Source of the DNA: Symsagittifera roscoffensis
Taxonomy: Eukaryota > Xenacoelomorpha > Acoela > Convolutidae
NCBI RefSeq assembly: GCF_963678635.1
Contig: NC_087062.1
Location: forward strand, 27,740,833 to 27,800,832
Length of the DNA stretch: 60,000 nt
Direction of reading: 5' to 3'
Position numbers and translations under genes: made by a program. The notes under the pieces are model-generated. The model was not told the DNA's origin and did not search any database. It saw only the letters and a list, made by a program, of their open reading frames with translations. Each line of letters starts with the position of its first letter. Within the stretch, counting starts at the first letter, position 1. Shown piece after piece: positions 31,229-43,007 of this stretch.

Positions 31229-32298
31229 GTTCCGACTTTCGATACAAAAGTAACGGAATATTTGTGCTCGGGGAGGGTTTTTTTTTCTTCAGACAAATTT
31301 CGACTTTTTAACTAGCCGTTTTTGACGGAATTTTTTTATATCGTTCAAAACGTATTGTTGTCCTGAGCCTGAATTTGAAAAGAAATTTCACTTGTGATCC
31401 CTTTTCGTAAAGTTATGAGGGTTTAAAGGTTGCCAATTTGGGCATTTTGACCAATTTGGGACAATTAACGCGCGATATAATTCGCGCTATTACGCATAAG
31501 CGGAGATTTATTGTTCCGACTTTCGATACGAAAGTAACGGAATATTTGTGCTCGGGTGGGTTTTTTTTTTCTTCAGACAAATTTCGACTTTTTAACTAGC
31601 CATTTTTGACGGAATTTTTTTATATCATTCGAAAGGTATTGTTCTCCTGAGCTCAAATGTGAAAAGGTATTTCACATGTGATTGTTTTTCGTAAAGTTAT
31701 GGGGGTTTACATATTGCCATTTTGGCCAATTTGGGACAATTAACGCGCGATATATTTTGCGCTATTAACGCGTAAACGGAGAGTTAATCCATCAAAGAAA
31801 TCGTCCCGAATTGGTCAAAAGAAGCTTATTTGCCATAATTGGTTTGTTACAAGGAGCGAAATCTATCCCTTTGTACTTTATATGGCGTGTGGGGGGATGA
31901 TTTTCATAAAAAATTCAAATTTCAGAATTTTTTTTTTCATTTTGATTTATTTCATTGAATTTTTAAATGTTATTACTGCTCCATAAATCTTAAAAGGCAG
32001 TCGGAACATTCAGGGCTTCGCCCTGATACGAGCAGTCTTGTTCCGTCTTATAAATCGTTCCAAATTGGTTGAACGAAGCTTATTTGCCATAATTGATTTG
32101 TTACAAGGAACGAATTCTCTCTTTTTGTACTTTAAATGGCGTGTGGGGGGATGATTTTCATAAAAAATTTCAAATTTTAGAAAAATAATATTTTCATTTT
32201 ATTTTATTTCATTTAATTTTTTAATGTTATTACTGCTGCTCCATAAACCTTAAAAGGCAGTCGGAACATTCAGGGCTTCGCCCTGATACGAGCAGTCT
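31229..32298 (+). mobile_element. HINE element split by a second HINE
   Basis: Left part 31229-31510 ends ...GCGGAGATTTA; right part resumes at 32043 CCGTCTTATAAATCG and ends AGCAGTCT at 32298, after the usual hairpin. Joined, the parts match the family in order, so the element at 31513-32040 inserted later. The right part has a small GCT duplication (ACTGCTGCTCC). Confidence 0.8.
31513..32040 (+). mobile_element. HINE element, full length, nested
   Basis: 528 bp from GTTCCGAC to CAGTCTTG, flanked by TT on both sides inside another copy. Either the host site was a TT with insertion between the Ts and no duplication, or a 2-bp TT duplication; both fit Helentron-type targeting better than any cut-and-paste transposon family. 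Confidence 0.8.
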
Positions 32299-32568
32299 GA
32301 TTGTCTTTCCTATGTTTTTGTTGAGCATTTTACTTGAGAATTGATCCTGTTGGACATTCAAAATATGCCGGGTTTTGATGTGGGATTAGTGAAATTGCTT
32401 TTATTGCTTCTAAGCTCGTTTTACTAAGTTGAAGTTGAAAACATTGAAGCTAAAAACATTGAAGTTGAAAGCAGCAGTTATCATGATTAAAGGAATTGCT
32501 TCAGAGTTAAGATTTGGTCAGGTTGATTAAGTTAATTGATTTTTGATTAATTTTTAGTGATAAACAGT

Positions 32569-32790
32569 GGCAGATCTAAAGTTTTCGCAAGGGAGGAGCG
32601 GAGTTCCAAAAACAAATTCGAGGAGTTTGTCGACCGTTTTTTTTATCGGTCGATAAAATTGATTTTCCGAGCTCTTCCAAATCACTAAAAAGACCCGGTT
32701 TTTGCCAATTTTGTTTACGCTGCACGCGATATTTTGACAAAAAAGCCAAAATAAGAAAAGGTTTTTGGCGCGCGATATTCAAGTCTTGAG
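32569..32790 (+). mobile_element. hAT-type element, 5' half
   Basis: CAGTGGCAGATCTAAAG (mutated left end), TTTATCGGTCGATAAAATTGA, CCGAGCTC and TTTTGGCGCGCGATATT follow the order of the 17228 copy, then similarity stops. Confidence 0.5.
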
Positions 32791-33024
32791 TTGAAAAGAC
32801 GATTATGGTTATTTAAAAAGCTTTGGGTGTAACGTCAAATGACTCGCATGCTGTTTTGAATTCGCTCTGGTCAAGAACCCGGCCATACTTATGTGACTGT
32901 GTAACTTGCCAAATATGTAGTGGGGCATTGATTTTTTTTTGAGTAGTTGAGTAATTTCTTGATCGCGTTCAGTAAATGGGGGTAATAACAATATTGAACA
33001 TAAAAAACAGCATCAGCAAAAATA

Positions 33025-33662
33025 GAGCATTGTGACCGTGAATTATTAAATTTTATCTGTGAAATCTTTTTTTTTGAAACGGATTACTTCTAATTCTAAA
33101 TCAAATTAAGGCAAAAAACTTAGTCACTAAGAAGCAACTAAAACTAGAAACAAAAGTATCAAAGTGGAGTAACAAATTGGAGCATTGTGACCGTGAATTA
33201 TTAAATTTTATCTGTGAAATCTTTTTTTTTGAAACGGATTACTTCTAATTCTAAATCAAATTAAGGCAAAAAACTTAGTCACTAAGAAGCAACTAAAACT
33301 AGAAACAAAAGTATCAAAGTGGAGTAACAAATTGGAGCATTGTGACCGTGAATTATTAAATTTTATCTGTGAAATCTTTTTTTTTGAAACGGATTACTTC
33401 TAATTCTAAATCAAATTAAGGCAAAAAACTTAGTCACTAAGAAGCAACTAAAACTAGAAACAAAAGTATCAAAGTGGAGTAACAAATTGGAGCATTGTGA
33501 CCGTGAATTATTAAATTTTATCTGTGAAATCTTTTTTTTTGAAACGGATTACTTCTAATTCTAAATCAAATTAAGGCAAAAAACTTAGTCACTAAGAAGC
33601 AACTAAAACTAGAAACAAAAGTATCAAAGTGGAGTAACAAATTGGAGCATTGTGACCATGAG
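33025..33662. repeat. Perfect tandem array, 155 bp x 4.1
   Basis: Unit begins GAGCATTGTGACCGTGAATT; starts at 33025, 33180, 33335, 33490, and a partial fifth at 33645. The four full units look identical base for base. No long ORF crosses it. Identity implies very recent expansion or ongoing homogenisation. Confidence 0.95.
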
Positions 33663-33789
33663 TTAACTAAAACTCAACAGCAAAAAATTTAAGCATGCAA
33701 GCATTTTTACCACCCTATCCCGAACTCCCGCTACGCCACTCACTTTTAGTAAGTGAAGTAAGTGGTGGGGTTGAATTCAAAAAATATAT

Positions 33790-34085
33790 ATATATAAAAA
33801 CTTATCGGCCTTTTTTAGGCCGAGTGGGTTGATTTTTGAGCGCTCCCATAACACGATAAAGAAACTGTTTCGACAAAAATTGCTGCGCGGCAGGCAAAGT
33901 CAAAATTTCCGTTTTTGGGCACTTTTTGGAATATTTTGACCAAAAAATCTCACTTTTCTTCAAAAATAGTATATATTGGCGCTGAATGATGAATGAGGCC
34001 GAATAGAAGTTTGGTCGGCGAGGGGTCGAAACCCTGAGAAGAAGCGTCCACTATACATACCCTTCCCCTAAATCCGCCTTTGGGT
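33790..34085 (+). mobile_element. hAT-type element, 3' part
   Basis: Shares TTTTTGGGCACTTTTTGGAA, ATATATTGGCGCTGAATG, GGGGTCGAAACCCTGAGA and the right end CCCCTAAATCCGCC with the family. Confidence 0.55.
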
Positions 34086-34299
34086 AAAAGTCACCTTTTT
34101 TTCGAAAAGTTTAGTCCTAGTCCGGTTTTTACTCAGAAGCAGTCGCGAAATGACCGATGTATTGAAAACTGAAATCTTCTTCATTTTTCGCTCACCTAGC
34201 TTGAGGATTAAACTGATAAGACTCTCATAGGCTTTTTAGAGTTAAGTATCGGATTTAAGCTTGGTAAAATACTTCAAAGGTTAAAATTTTAGTGTGGTT

Positions 34300-35105
34300 A
34301 GAAGTTCTTGTGTAAAAAGTAAGGGGGAAATTGGTGGGGTGAAATGTTGGGGAAAGGGGGAGGGGTGTGAAAAGGTAGGGCATCAGATTTTAGGTACATT
34401 GAATCTGGAAGAATTAAATTGATGTGGGCTGATAGTTTATTTTAAAGAATAACCAGAAAAATAACTTTAAAAAAGCTCAACAATTATAGACGCAAAAACT
34501 GGCGCAAAAAATTATAGACTAATGGAGAGAACGCAATCACCAAAAAATCAGAGACTTAAATTATGAAAAAAACTACTCTTTGTAGTTCAAACAGCGAATT
34601 GAGTTTGTTGTTGTCAACTTCACATTTTGATCAAATTCATGTTATGGGCAACTTCCGGGTACAAAAAAAGAAGATAATTTCAGCCTGACATATTTTGATT
34701 CACTTTGTCACAACATTTCTTGTGTTATTGTTTAATGATTTATTTAGACCATTTATTTGGAGTAATGGTACTAAAAAGGAGACTGAAAATAATTAAGGCA
34801 ATTTTGTGACATGCCAAGACACCAAGTGAAGAAATATAATTTACATGGATTTCAGTTTTCAAACCTACACCTCAGTTCCGATTCATGTAGTTTTCATTTT
34901 TCACAGTGCAAAGTTACGTCTAAACTCGAATGTAAAAGATTGAAGTTGGATTTAATTCGTGTTATTTTCGTACAAAACTGTTTAAACTGGTTGTTTATTT
35001 TTCAATATTTCTCGCTTCTTCCTTCCTGAAACGGTGGCGCACCTGTCCCAATTAATCGCCACAGTGTTTGTGGCACAACTACTTAAAATGAAAACAATAA
35101 GAAAT
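34300..35105. other. G-rich patch, otherwise no feature
   Basis: 34316-34385 has short G runs (GGGGGAAATTGGTGGGG, GGGGAAAGGGGGAGGGG). An ORF at 34811-35029 begins with ATG but has no further support. Confidence 0.3.
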
Positions 35106-35107
35106 AA

Positions 35108-35461
35108 ACCGCAACCTTTTTATTTCAGCGTCCTTTGATCTTCGAAACACCAATTCTAGATCTGTTCACGCGAGCAACTAAGAAAAGTTGCGTACCTTCT
35201 GCATACATGATTAAAACGTTTCTGGTTATAAATGCCTGATTGAAAAAAGGCAAAGTGATGACACTGGCAGCGACATACTTTTTACTGAGGCAAAGTGTAT
35301 CAAGTTATGCCTCACAAGCTGACCTCTTGATGTCAAAACTCGCCCTGAACGTAAGACTCTATGAAGTTCATCGAAAAATGTTTAATATAAAAGATAGTGC
35401 TCAATTTTTGACCCAACTCTCAACGTTTAATTTACTTTTTCAGCCTCTAAATCCGAAATAA
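35108..35461 (+). pseudogene. Coding-like frame with a single in-frame TGA
   Basis: Open from 35108, one TGA at 35237-35239, then open to TAA at 35459-35461. An acceptor TTTTTATTTCAG ends at 35128. Reads RPLIFETPILDLFTR and KKSCVPSAYMIKTFLV before the stop, and VMTLAATYFLLRQSVSS, LMSKLALNVRLYEVHRKM and DSAQFLTQLSTFN after it. AATAAA overlaps the final stop. An ATG at 35258 would allow a 67-codon gene by itself. Unrecognised. Confidence 0.35.
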
Positions 35462-36400
35462 AATATTGTATTTTGATGAACAGCAATCACTTTTCATTGA
35501 ACATCGAGTTGTGGTTTTATCGAGCGCCGAAGTTGTTGTTTAATGATCAGACCTTCACGACCGAAGTTTGCTATTTCTAAACTGATGCGACCAAATTGAC
35601 AGAATTTGCAGACAAAGAACTTTGCAGACCAATGAGATGTATCCGATTTCTGACCAACGCGATCCAGAAAAATTATCCACAACCGTTGCGATTGAAAAAA
35701 AGGATCAGAACTGTCTCTTAGAGTACTGTTGTATATTTTTCACTGATTTTGTCCTGAAACAGTATGGAGTTCTTTTTTTTAAATTCGAATGTATTTCGAA
35801 GTTTTGTTAGGTGTCGTTACAGTAAAAAAAAAAACATTTAAAAGACCTTAAAGTTAAAAAAAATATATGCAACAAACCACGTAACAACGCAATTTTTTGA
35901 TGAAAAATTAGAATTGAATCAGCGTTTGGGAGTTACAGGGCTTGAGCAACGGAATTTAGATGTTTGTTTTTGTTAGAAAAAAAGCAATTTTTTTTTTCAA
36001 AATTTGTATTAGATCCCCACAAAAAAAAGAAGTGTGTGAGCATTGGTACTTAGAAGGCTTGAATAATCAAAGATGCTCGGGAACACGGCAATTTTTTGTA
36101 AAAATATGGAATTTTTTGAATCCATGGACCGCGACAGCTAAAAATTAGATGAAAAATAGCCAAATTTTTAGTTGACCAATTTTTCTCATATCGAAACTGA
36201 TTTGGATCATCATGATCTTTGGGTTTTGATATATATTTGGTATCCTGGCATGGTTGCCATTGATTTTTGACTCTAGATGAAAAATGCTCTGATACAGTAT
36301 AGACGTAAAATTTTTCCAAACTTATATTTAAAAGGTTTATATAGCCTATCCTGGAAACCCGGATAACAACTCAACCCGAACATCATAACCGAGTATCTTA
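35462..36400. other. No gene seen
   Basis: Short overlapping ORFs on both strands, none with start context, splice or poly(A) support. Confidence 0.3.
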
Positions 36401-36404
36401 AACA

Positions 36405-36620
36405 ATAATCAGTACTGTTCCAGTAATGCATCAGTATGAAATTCCTGTAACTTTCACTGATTTGGTAATGACCAGCTTTAGTAGTTTCAAAAACACTACT
36501 GGAACAGTACTGCAAGTTTTTCGTCCTGATTTTATCACTGATCAGTGCTATCATGACACTTACACAGTACTGTTTCAGTATTGCTTACATACTGTTGCCT
36601 TGCTGAAAAAGTACTGTTCT
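36405..36620. repeat. Inverted and dispersed CAGTACTGTTCCAGTA motifs
   Basis: CAGTACTGTTCCAGTA (36411) faces CACTACTGGAACAGTACTG (36494) as a hairpin with ~70-bp loop. Related ACAGTACTGTTTCAGTA (36565) and GTACTGTTCTTTC (36611) follow. Confidence 0.55.
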
Positions 36621-36699
36621 TTCTGGCAGACAAATCCGGGTGGCTGCTCAGAACTTTGTTTGAGATCAAGTTTAACTTCCATGTTCAAGACATACTAGC

Positions 36700-37790
36700 G
36701 CAAATAAAATGCAAATAGTCGCAACACAATGCTCAGATTTTTTCCGCACTGGATTTTAATGAATAAAACTCAAATGTGCTGAATTTTATTAACTCTGCTA
36801 ACAAACATAAATGAAACGATTATCAAGCACTGAAATACAATTATTGTTCAGCAATTTAATAATCAATAAAATCCCAAAAAAATATGATTAATTAGAAAAA
36901 AATATAAAGTTATATACTCAAACCTATTTGTTGCCACTCAACCTTTTAATTTATTTAACATTGACAAGTTGCACTTGCAAAATTGAGACTTACTTAGGGC
37001 TGGCATTGAAAAAGGTTTTTTTCCTAATCATTCACAGTACAATATTATCATATTTTTCTAAATTTTTTTTAATGTCTTACGTTTTATAAATAGTTATTTA
37101 CCCATATGCCTACGTTATCCATCATCCCCCCTCATCCGGATCCAGTTTTACTCGTTTTTTCGAATAATTTTGCCAGAGATTATATTTCATCATAATTAAC
37201 AGTAATGGAATTCAAATTGCTTATATCGAATTATGATGGAGTTATTTCAAAAAAGTCAGATTATAACCAATTTCAATTGAGTTTTTGGTCGAAAAATTGT
37301 TACTGTCAATATTTCAGACGAAAGTTTTCCATTATAACCAATTCTATATACAAAATTCCGGTGCAATTTGCAAACTTTACCCTGACTCAGTAGCAAATAA
37401 TCGTGACCGACACTCAATTTTTCTAGACTCTTAACGCAGCTATGAAGAAGCGTTCATACTTTAAAAATTTGATTGCGGAAAAAAACATTGATTTGACTTG
37501 GAACGACTAAAAATTTGTCACGGTCTTTGACCTGAGCTAGAGAGATTGAATTGCTCGATATTTTTGATAGTTAATTTTAAAAACCTTCAACATTTTTTTC
37601 ATCTTCTTGTTCTTTTTGAACTCCGTTAAAAACTTCAGTGATTCAATGTCAAATTGCAAAATTGTGACAAAAAATGAATAATCAAATGATGCTATATTAC
37701 AAATTGATTTTTTTTAATATCCAGCAATTGATTTTTTAACGGTAGCTTTTTTTTTCAATCAAAATTGAACATTTTCAGAGCCGGATTAAT
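36700..37790. other. No feature seen
   Basis: Very AT-rich. A GTAAGAC donor-like site at about 37080 on the minus strand has no convincing exon. Confidence 0.3.
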
Positions 37791-37794
37791 AAAC

Positions 37795-37935
37795 CACTTA
37801 CGCGTTAATAGGACAAAACATATCGCTCGTTAATAAGTGACTCAAGTTGGCCAATATGGCATTTTTTCAAAATTTTAACAAAATTTGATCAGGTTTAAAA
37901 AAACTTTTTAGTTTGAGCTCAGGACGCCAGTTCTC
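37795..37935 (-). mobile_element. HINE relic
   Basis: CTTACGCGTTAATAGGACA, ATATCGCTCGTTAAT, GGCCAATATGGC and GAGCTCAGGAC are the family's middle in reverse orientation; ends not found. Confidence 0.5.
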
Positions 37936-38349
37936 TTCAGGTATAATTAGAAAACACCGTTCAAAATGATTTTTCAAAAATGCGTAAATTTTTGAATAAA
38001 AAAAGATATTGAGCCTAATTACGTAAATTCGCAAGCTCAAATAATTATCGACTAATGAGCCGCCATTCTGATTTTTTTGCGATTTAAGATTAAAATTTAT
38101 GCGGTTCGGAAAGAAATTCATCAATAACCAGTTTCATTGATAAGTTGATGTCGGTAAGTGTCCAACAAGACCAGGATAAACTTAAATGAAGTCACCTGAA
38201 CAGGTTTTGTTAAATTACTTGAAAAATGTTTATCACAAAATAATGAGTGACACATTTCTGAAAAACAAATCACATCAGACAAAAATGAAATAAAAAATTG
38301 CCCGTGTTAGGGCAAAATCTAGAACGTTCGACTTTTCAGTTTTAGTTTG

Positions 38350-38500
38350 TCTTCGTCTTAATCCCCTCCCCAAGTGGCTGTTATAATTTGAGTGTACCAC
38401 TCTTTAACCCTACGATATTTAACCCCCTCTGTTTTCACCCCCTATATCATAACCCCGTAACATGATAACCCCACAACAATTTAACCCCCTTTTAATGACG
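38350..38500. repeat. Irregular TAACCCC repeats
   Basis: TTTAACCC, TTTAACCCCC, CATAACCCCG, GATAACCCC and TTTAACCCCC occur every 14-25 bp. Resembles the complementary G-run core of the P family (GGGGGTATAAACT) more than a telomere. Confidence 0.5.
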
Positions 38501-39585
38501 ATAATTTGTTTCAAACTAAGTCCTTTTTATAAGTACAAGAGTAGTCCAATTAAGCTTACTAATTGAGGCCTGAAAAGCTAGTCTTGATTAACTTGATGCC
38601 TCTAGCATCTCAAAAGTATACCTATAAACCTATAATTTGATACAATCAATAACCGTCTATGAGCCAATTAAAGTTTGGCTTTGTTTAGTTTCAGATAAAA
38701 TTTTAAACAGAATGAATTTTGTAGTTGATCAAGTTTAGTGAATGGTTTTATTCAATAAGGTTGTTTCTATTCGATTTTTAAATAAAAAGCGTCTTTCAAA
38801 TCAATGTTTCGTTTTTTTTCTGGGAGACGTGATTAAATTGAGGCTTAGGTAAATATTAGGACGGTTTTTTGTCAATTTCTTTCCCTTGATAGAATGCAAT
38901 TACCTGACAAAAAGCTTGTTTTTATACGTCAATTATGAGTATACAGTGTGTTTTGTTAATTATGCGCATTTTCAAAACGCTTCCATTTTTTCCAATAAAA
39001 TTGATTGTGTATCGATGGTATCTATGGATTGATAATTGCATTCATTTTTTCGATATTCCTTGTTTTTTCAACATTTTTAAGGAAATAAGCTTCTTGAAAA
39101 CAATAGAAAAAAAATCAAATTTGTTGTTATTAAATTTTTAAATTCCGTTTTAATTGTACTTACTCAGAGAATTGATGAGTACTTGACCTTTTAAACAGCG
39201 ACATATTTTATCTCAGACTTTTGAGCCAAAATACGCCAGAAATTTAGCCACTTGAAAGTTGAAACATTTCAGCCAATTTCATTTGAGACATCTGAAACAA
39301 TCGAGAATAGCGACGAACACTGATTATCGCGTACTATTTCTTCTCTGGTACCGAGTGTAAACTAAGCGGAGCGAAGTGGATCAAGCATTCGCTACTGGCC
39401 GCTGCAGCTTGTTTTTCCATATTTATTAGAAATTTTGCTACAATGGTAAATTTGCCGAAATTTCTTTGGCCGAATTGTTTTTGGTAATTGTGGCAGTAAT
39501 GTCTCGCAAAGATTAGCTGTCAAAAATTTTTTGTAAAACAGTTCCGAATATATAAAATACCTCTGGTCGAAAGTCGATACAAAAA
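38501..39585. other. No gene seen
   Basis: AT-rich. A short GC-richer patch (39355-39412, AAGCGGAGCGAAGTGGATC) stands out without assignable function. Confidence 0.3.
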
Positions 39586-39589
39586 TGCT

Positions 39590-39980
39590 TGTGTGTAGCC
39601 AGGTAAAAATTGTCAAAACGACGGAACTTTTATTCTTTTCTTGGGATACTTTTTTGTTCAGACCAATTTTGACTTTTTTATTCGGCGTTTTTGCTAGATT
39701 TTGTTTATAACATCTTAGAAAAAAATAGTGCCCTGAACTCAAGCTTAAAAAGATGTTTCGGAAAGTTATGTGAGTTCAAAATTTGCCAATTTGGCCTATT
39801 TGGGATACTTAATGAGCGAAAAAATCCATTAAACTTGGTTCGGAACTTGTTCCAAAATAAATTGAGGCTTGCTAAATCTTTTTCGAAACTATTGTTGAAT
39901 TTCCATCCAAAATTAACTTCGAACACCCTAAAGGATTGTCGGAATGTTCAAGGCTGCGCGCTATACAAGAAACCTTGCTA
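39590..39980 (+). mobile_element. Decayed HINE copy
   Basis: CCCTGAACTCAAGCTTAAAAAGATG, TTTGCCAATTTGGCCTATTTGGGA, AGGATTGTCGGAATGTTCAAGGCTGCGCGC follow the family order. ORFs on both strands here are by-products. Confidence 0.55.
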
Positions 39981-40118
39981 AGAGTTTCCGCTTTATATCC
40001 ATATTGTGGTATCAGTTTTGCGTTCTAAAACAAAAGATCACGATGCATTTTTGATCAAGGAAAATCTTGGAAAAGCAAATTTAATTTTGCTGCATATTAA
40101 TTCGTGGTTACGCGAAAT

Positions 40119-40124
40119 TTTATT
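40119..40124 (-). terminator. AATAAA overlapping the stop of the 40.1-40.3 kb ORF
   Basis: Minus strand reads TGAATAAA, so the signal starts inside the stop codon. Confidence 0.3.
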
Positions 40125-40330
40125 CAATTCTTCATTTCCTCATTTGTGAAGTTAATACCCCTCGGCACGGAAACAACAGAGGACTGCCTATCAAAGATTT
40201 TACGGCATGTGGTGTCTATACACCACTGATTATGAAAAACTGCGATGTTCAAATGCTGCAAATTTTCGAAAGCACAAATCGAGACGACAATTTTGAAAAA
40301 AAAATTTTGAACAAAAATAGCTGATTGCAT
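40124..40330 (-). CDS. Unassigned ORF (68 codons)
   Basis: ATG MQSAIFVQNFFFKIVVSI, then CAFENLQHLNIAVFHNQW, TTCRKIFDRQSSVVSVPRG and a polar end NFTNEEMKN. Hydrophobic start like a signal peptide followed by three Cys. Mixed codons and AATAAA at the stop support coding; no TATA box is visible upstream. Confidence 0.35.
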   Translation of the reverse strand: MQSAIFVQNFFFKIVVSICAFENLQHLNIAVFHNQWCIDTTCRKIFDRQSSVVSVPRGINFTNEEMKN

Positions 40331-40986
40331 GACAAATAAAACTTAATTTTTCTCTTTAAATTGATTAACCACGTGAGGTACTTTTTTAAGTATAGCTATA
40401 ATAGTCTAATTTTGTTTCGGCCTTTGGGTGATAGGCTTCTGTGAGAAATTCGCTGAACAACTAAATTGTATGCCCATGTCCATTTTCCTGTTTTCATTTT
40501 GTCCGCTCAAGGCAGAGGGATTTGTTTCGCCTTTTTACATCTTGAATATTTCTAACTAGAGGGCACTAGGACACAGTTTTGGTAAATACCATTCAGAAGA
40601 TGTCACTATAAAAATACATCTAAAAATTTTTATAGTTGAAATTGTTACACAAAAAACACTAAATTTTGTATATTTAAAATTGTTACACAAAAAAAAACAC
40701 TACATTTTCTAAAATAATTTCGGTCGAATTTTAAAAGATGCGCAAAAGTGCATGAATACTAAGGAAGCGGGCTTAAAAAGCGTTATGTATAAAAAAGTCA
40801 AATAGAGTTGGGAGCCATCAAAGTTTATATGATTTGTAATGTCTACTTAATGGGATACTAAAGGTAGGATTGGGAATCTACAAAGATATTATGGGAGCAG
40901 TGAGACGGAGTAATGAGGTCTGTTGTCAAAATCAGACTCATATTGAACAGTTTAAGTGCCCCCTAACTTTTGCTGGAAAAGGGTCT

Positions 40987-41156
40987 TCATAGAGAACATT
41001 CGGAGTCAATTAGCGAGTAGAGAGAGGATCTATTATACAGAACAAGGTAGACTGATTATGCACATTAAAATTCACAGAGGAAAAAAATGAGTGACTAACA
41101 AAACTTTGATCTGACTTACACCTTAGAATACTACTACTATTTAGAAAACTACCCAT
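40987..41156 (-). CDS. Very small two-exon candidate (33 codons)
   Basis: ATG exon 41156-41120 (MGSFLNSSSILR) ends at a consensus GTAAGT donor; a 68-nt intron and ATAATCAG acceptor join it in phase to 41051-40987 ending TGA. Short enough to arise by chance; no poly(A) signal seen. Confidence 0.18.
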
Positions 41157-41354
41157 TATAAAGAATGCAATGGTGTATCGTCGAGTAAACAGTAAACAAC
41201 CCACACCGGAGTTCCATGGATAATAATCGATTATAATGGAAAAGGCTGTCATTATAAGCCAATATTGGGACCTATTTAACAGTCTCCACCCCAAGTTCCC
41301 CCCTTTGTACTATCTTGAGTATCCATTTTTGGTGATGGATCCTAAAAATTTTCT

Positions 41355-41749
41355 GTTTTCTATATATACTAGTTTTGAGGGTACTAGTTTTTTATATATA
41401 CTAGTTATATATACTAGTTTTATATATACTAATTTTTATACATACTGCGCCAATATATACTAGTTTTGAGGGGAGCGCGCGCCAAAAAAAACGCGATTTT
41501 TTTGTCAAAATTTCCCAAAGAGTGCCTAAAAACGCCTTTTTTGGCCTGTTTTTTTTTCAAAATTTTGCCTGCGGCGCAGAAAGTTTTGCCAAAATAGGAA
41601 TAAAACAGCGCTTTGGGAGAGCTCGAAAAATCAATTTGATCGACCCAAAAAAAATTCGAAACTTTTTTTTGAAAATCCGCCCCCACCCCCCTCGAGAAAA
41701 TGCTATATCCGCCCCCACCCCCCTCGAGAAAATGCTATATCCGCCCCTG
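41355..41749 (-). mobile_element. hAT-type element with expanded ATATACTAGTTTT tract
   Basis: Left terminus CAGGGGCGGATATAG at 41749 reading leftwards; a 32-bp CGCCCCCACCCCCCTCGAGAAAATGC-type phrase is tandemly doubled (about 41678-41741). Beyond GCGCGCGCTCCCCTC the sequence dissolves into repeats of TATATATACTAGTTTT (41358-41468). Confidence 0.6.
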
Positions 41750-42033
41750 ATTATAATGCAATTTATTTCGCTCATTACGCTTTTCTGTTTTTAGTTCTAA
41801 ATAGTCCTGGAAAAAAAAGCAAGTTCAAAAATGTAAAATTACAAAAATTTTATAAAAACATGCATATATAAAACAATATAAATAAAGTTAAAAGCACAAT
41901 TTACATGCTTAAAAGTTCATCTTCATTTTCTCCCATTGAAGGCTTCAAGTCCTTCTCTGGGTATTATATATTTAAAGTTACAAATACAATTAGTCATAAT
42001 TTGTCATGTTTGGGCTTGTAAAAGTAAACAAAA

Positions 42034-42567
42034 CAAGACTGCTCGTATCAGGGCGAAGCCCTGAATGTTCCGACTGCCTTTAAGGTTTATGGAGCAGCAG
42101 TAATAACATTTAAAAAATTAAATGAAATAAAATAAAACGAAAATTTTTTTTTTAAATTTGAAATTTTTTATGAAAATCATCCCCCCACACGCCAAAGTAC
42201 AAAAAGAGAGATTTCGTTCCTTGTAACAAATCAATTATGGCATATAAGCTTTGTTCAACCAATTTGGAACGATTTATAAGACGGATTAAATCTCCGCTTA
42301 CGCGTTAATAGCGCGAATTATATCGCGCGTTAATTGTCCCAAATTGGTCATATTGGCCAAAATGGCAATCTTTAAACCCTCATAACTTTACGAAAAATGA
42401 TCACAGGTGAAATATCTTTTCAAATTTAAGCTCAGGACAACAATACCTTTTGAATGATTTTAAAAATTCCGTCAAAAATGGCTAGTTAGAAAGTCGAAAT
42501 TTGTCTGAAGAAAAAAAACCCACCCCGAGCACAAATATTCCGTTACTTTCGTACCGAAAGTCGGAAC
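42034..42567 (-). mobile_element. HINE element, full length
   Basis: 534 bp, complete ends (CAAGACTGCTCGTATCAGGG ... CGAAAGTCGGAAC), intact 3' hairpin and middle palindrome. Outer flanks in element orientation are TTTATTTATT on the left and TTTTGTTT on the right. Confidence 0.8.
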
Positions 42568-43007
42568 AATAAATAAAAGAGAAAATGTATGTATTCCAAT
42601 TTAAACAACTGACATTGATAGCAGTTACTATGAATAATTGATTGAAAAAATTTGCAATTATAATCGATTAAAATTGATTAAAAATGGATTATTCTGTTGC
42701 AAAAGCAAGATTCATTTTCTCTCAAAAAAGCGACCATTATCAATTATAAGCAATTATGTCGATTATACTAAAAAATTTTACTTAAAAAAGTATCATTATA
42801 AAATAATCCATTTTTAATTGATTATAATCGATTATTGTTGTAATTTTTGAAAGACCGAATATGAAAATACAAACAAAAAATTATTGTTATCCATGAAACT
42901 TCAGTGCGGGAACTTAATGCCCCCTTTACCGGCAGTCAATTTTTAATGATCATAATACTTCAAGCAATTGACTTCTTTTGATCTGTTTTTGACGTATCTT
43001 GTCAAAC

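Larger units (their letters stand above)
41200..42911. mobile_element. P-family TIR element, copy 3, carrying two later insertions
   Basis: Left end CCACACCGGAGTTCCATGGA then TAATAATCGATTATAATGG; right end TTATCCATGAAACTTCAGTGCGGGAA. ATAATCGATT arrays lie inside both ends (41220-41260, 42640-42840). The middle is occupied by a hAT-type element (about 41355-41749, -) and a full HINE (42034-42567, -). Removing these leaves an element close in length to copy 2. Confidence 0.65.

Noticed and set aside
38350-38500. Telomeric repeats (TAACCCC)
   Set aside because: Irregular spacing and variable C runs; more like a relic of the P-family core.
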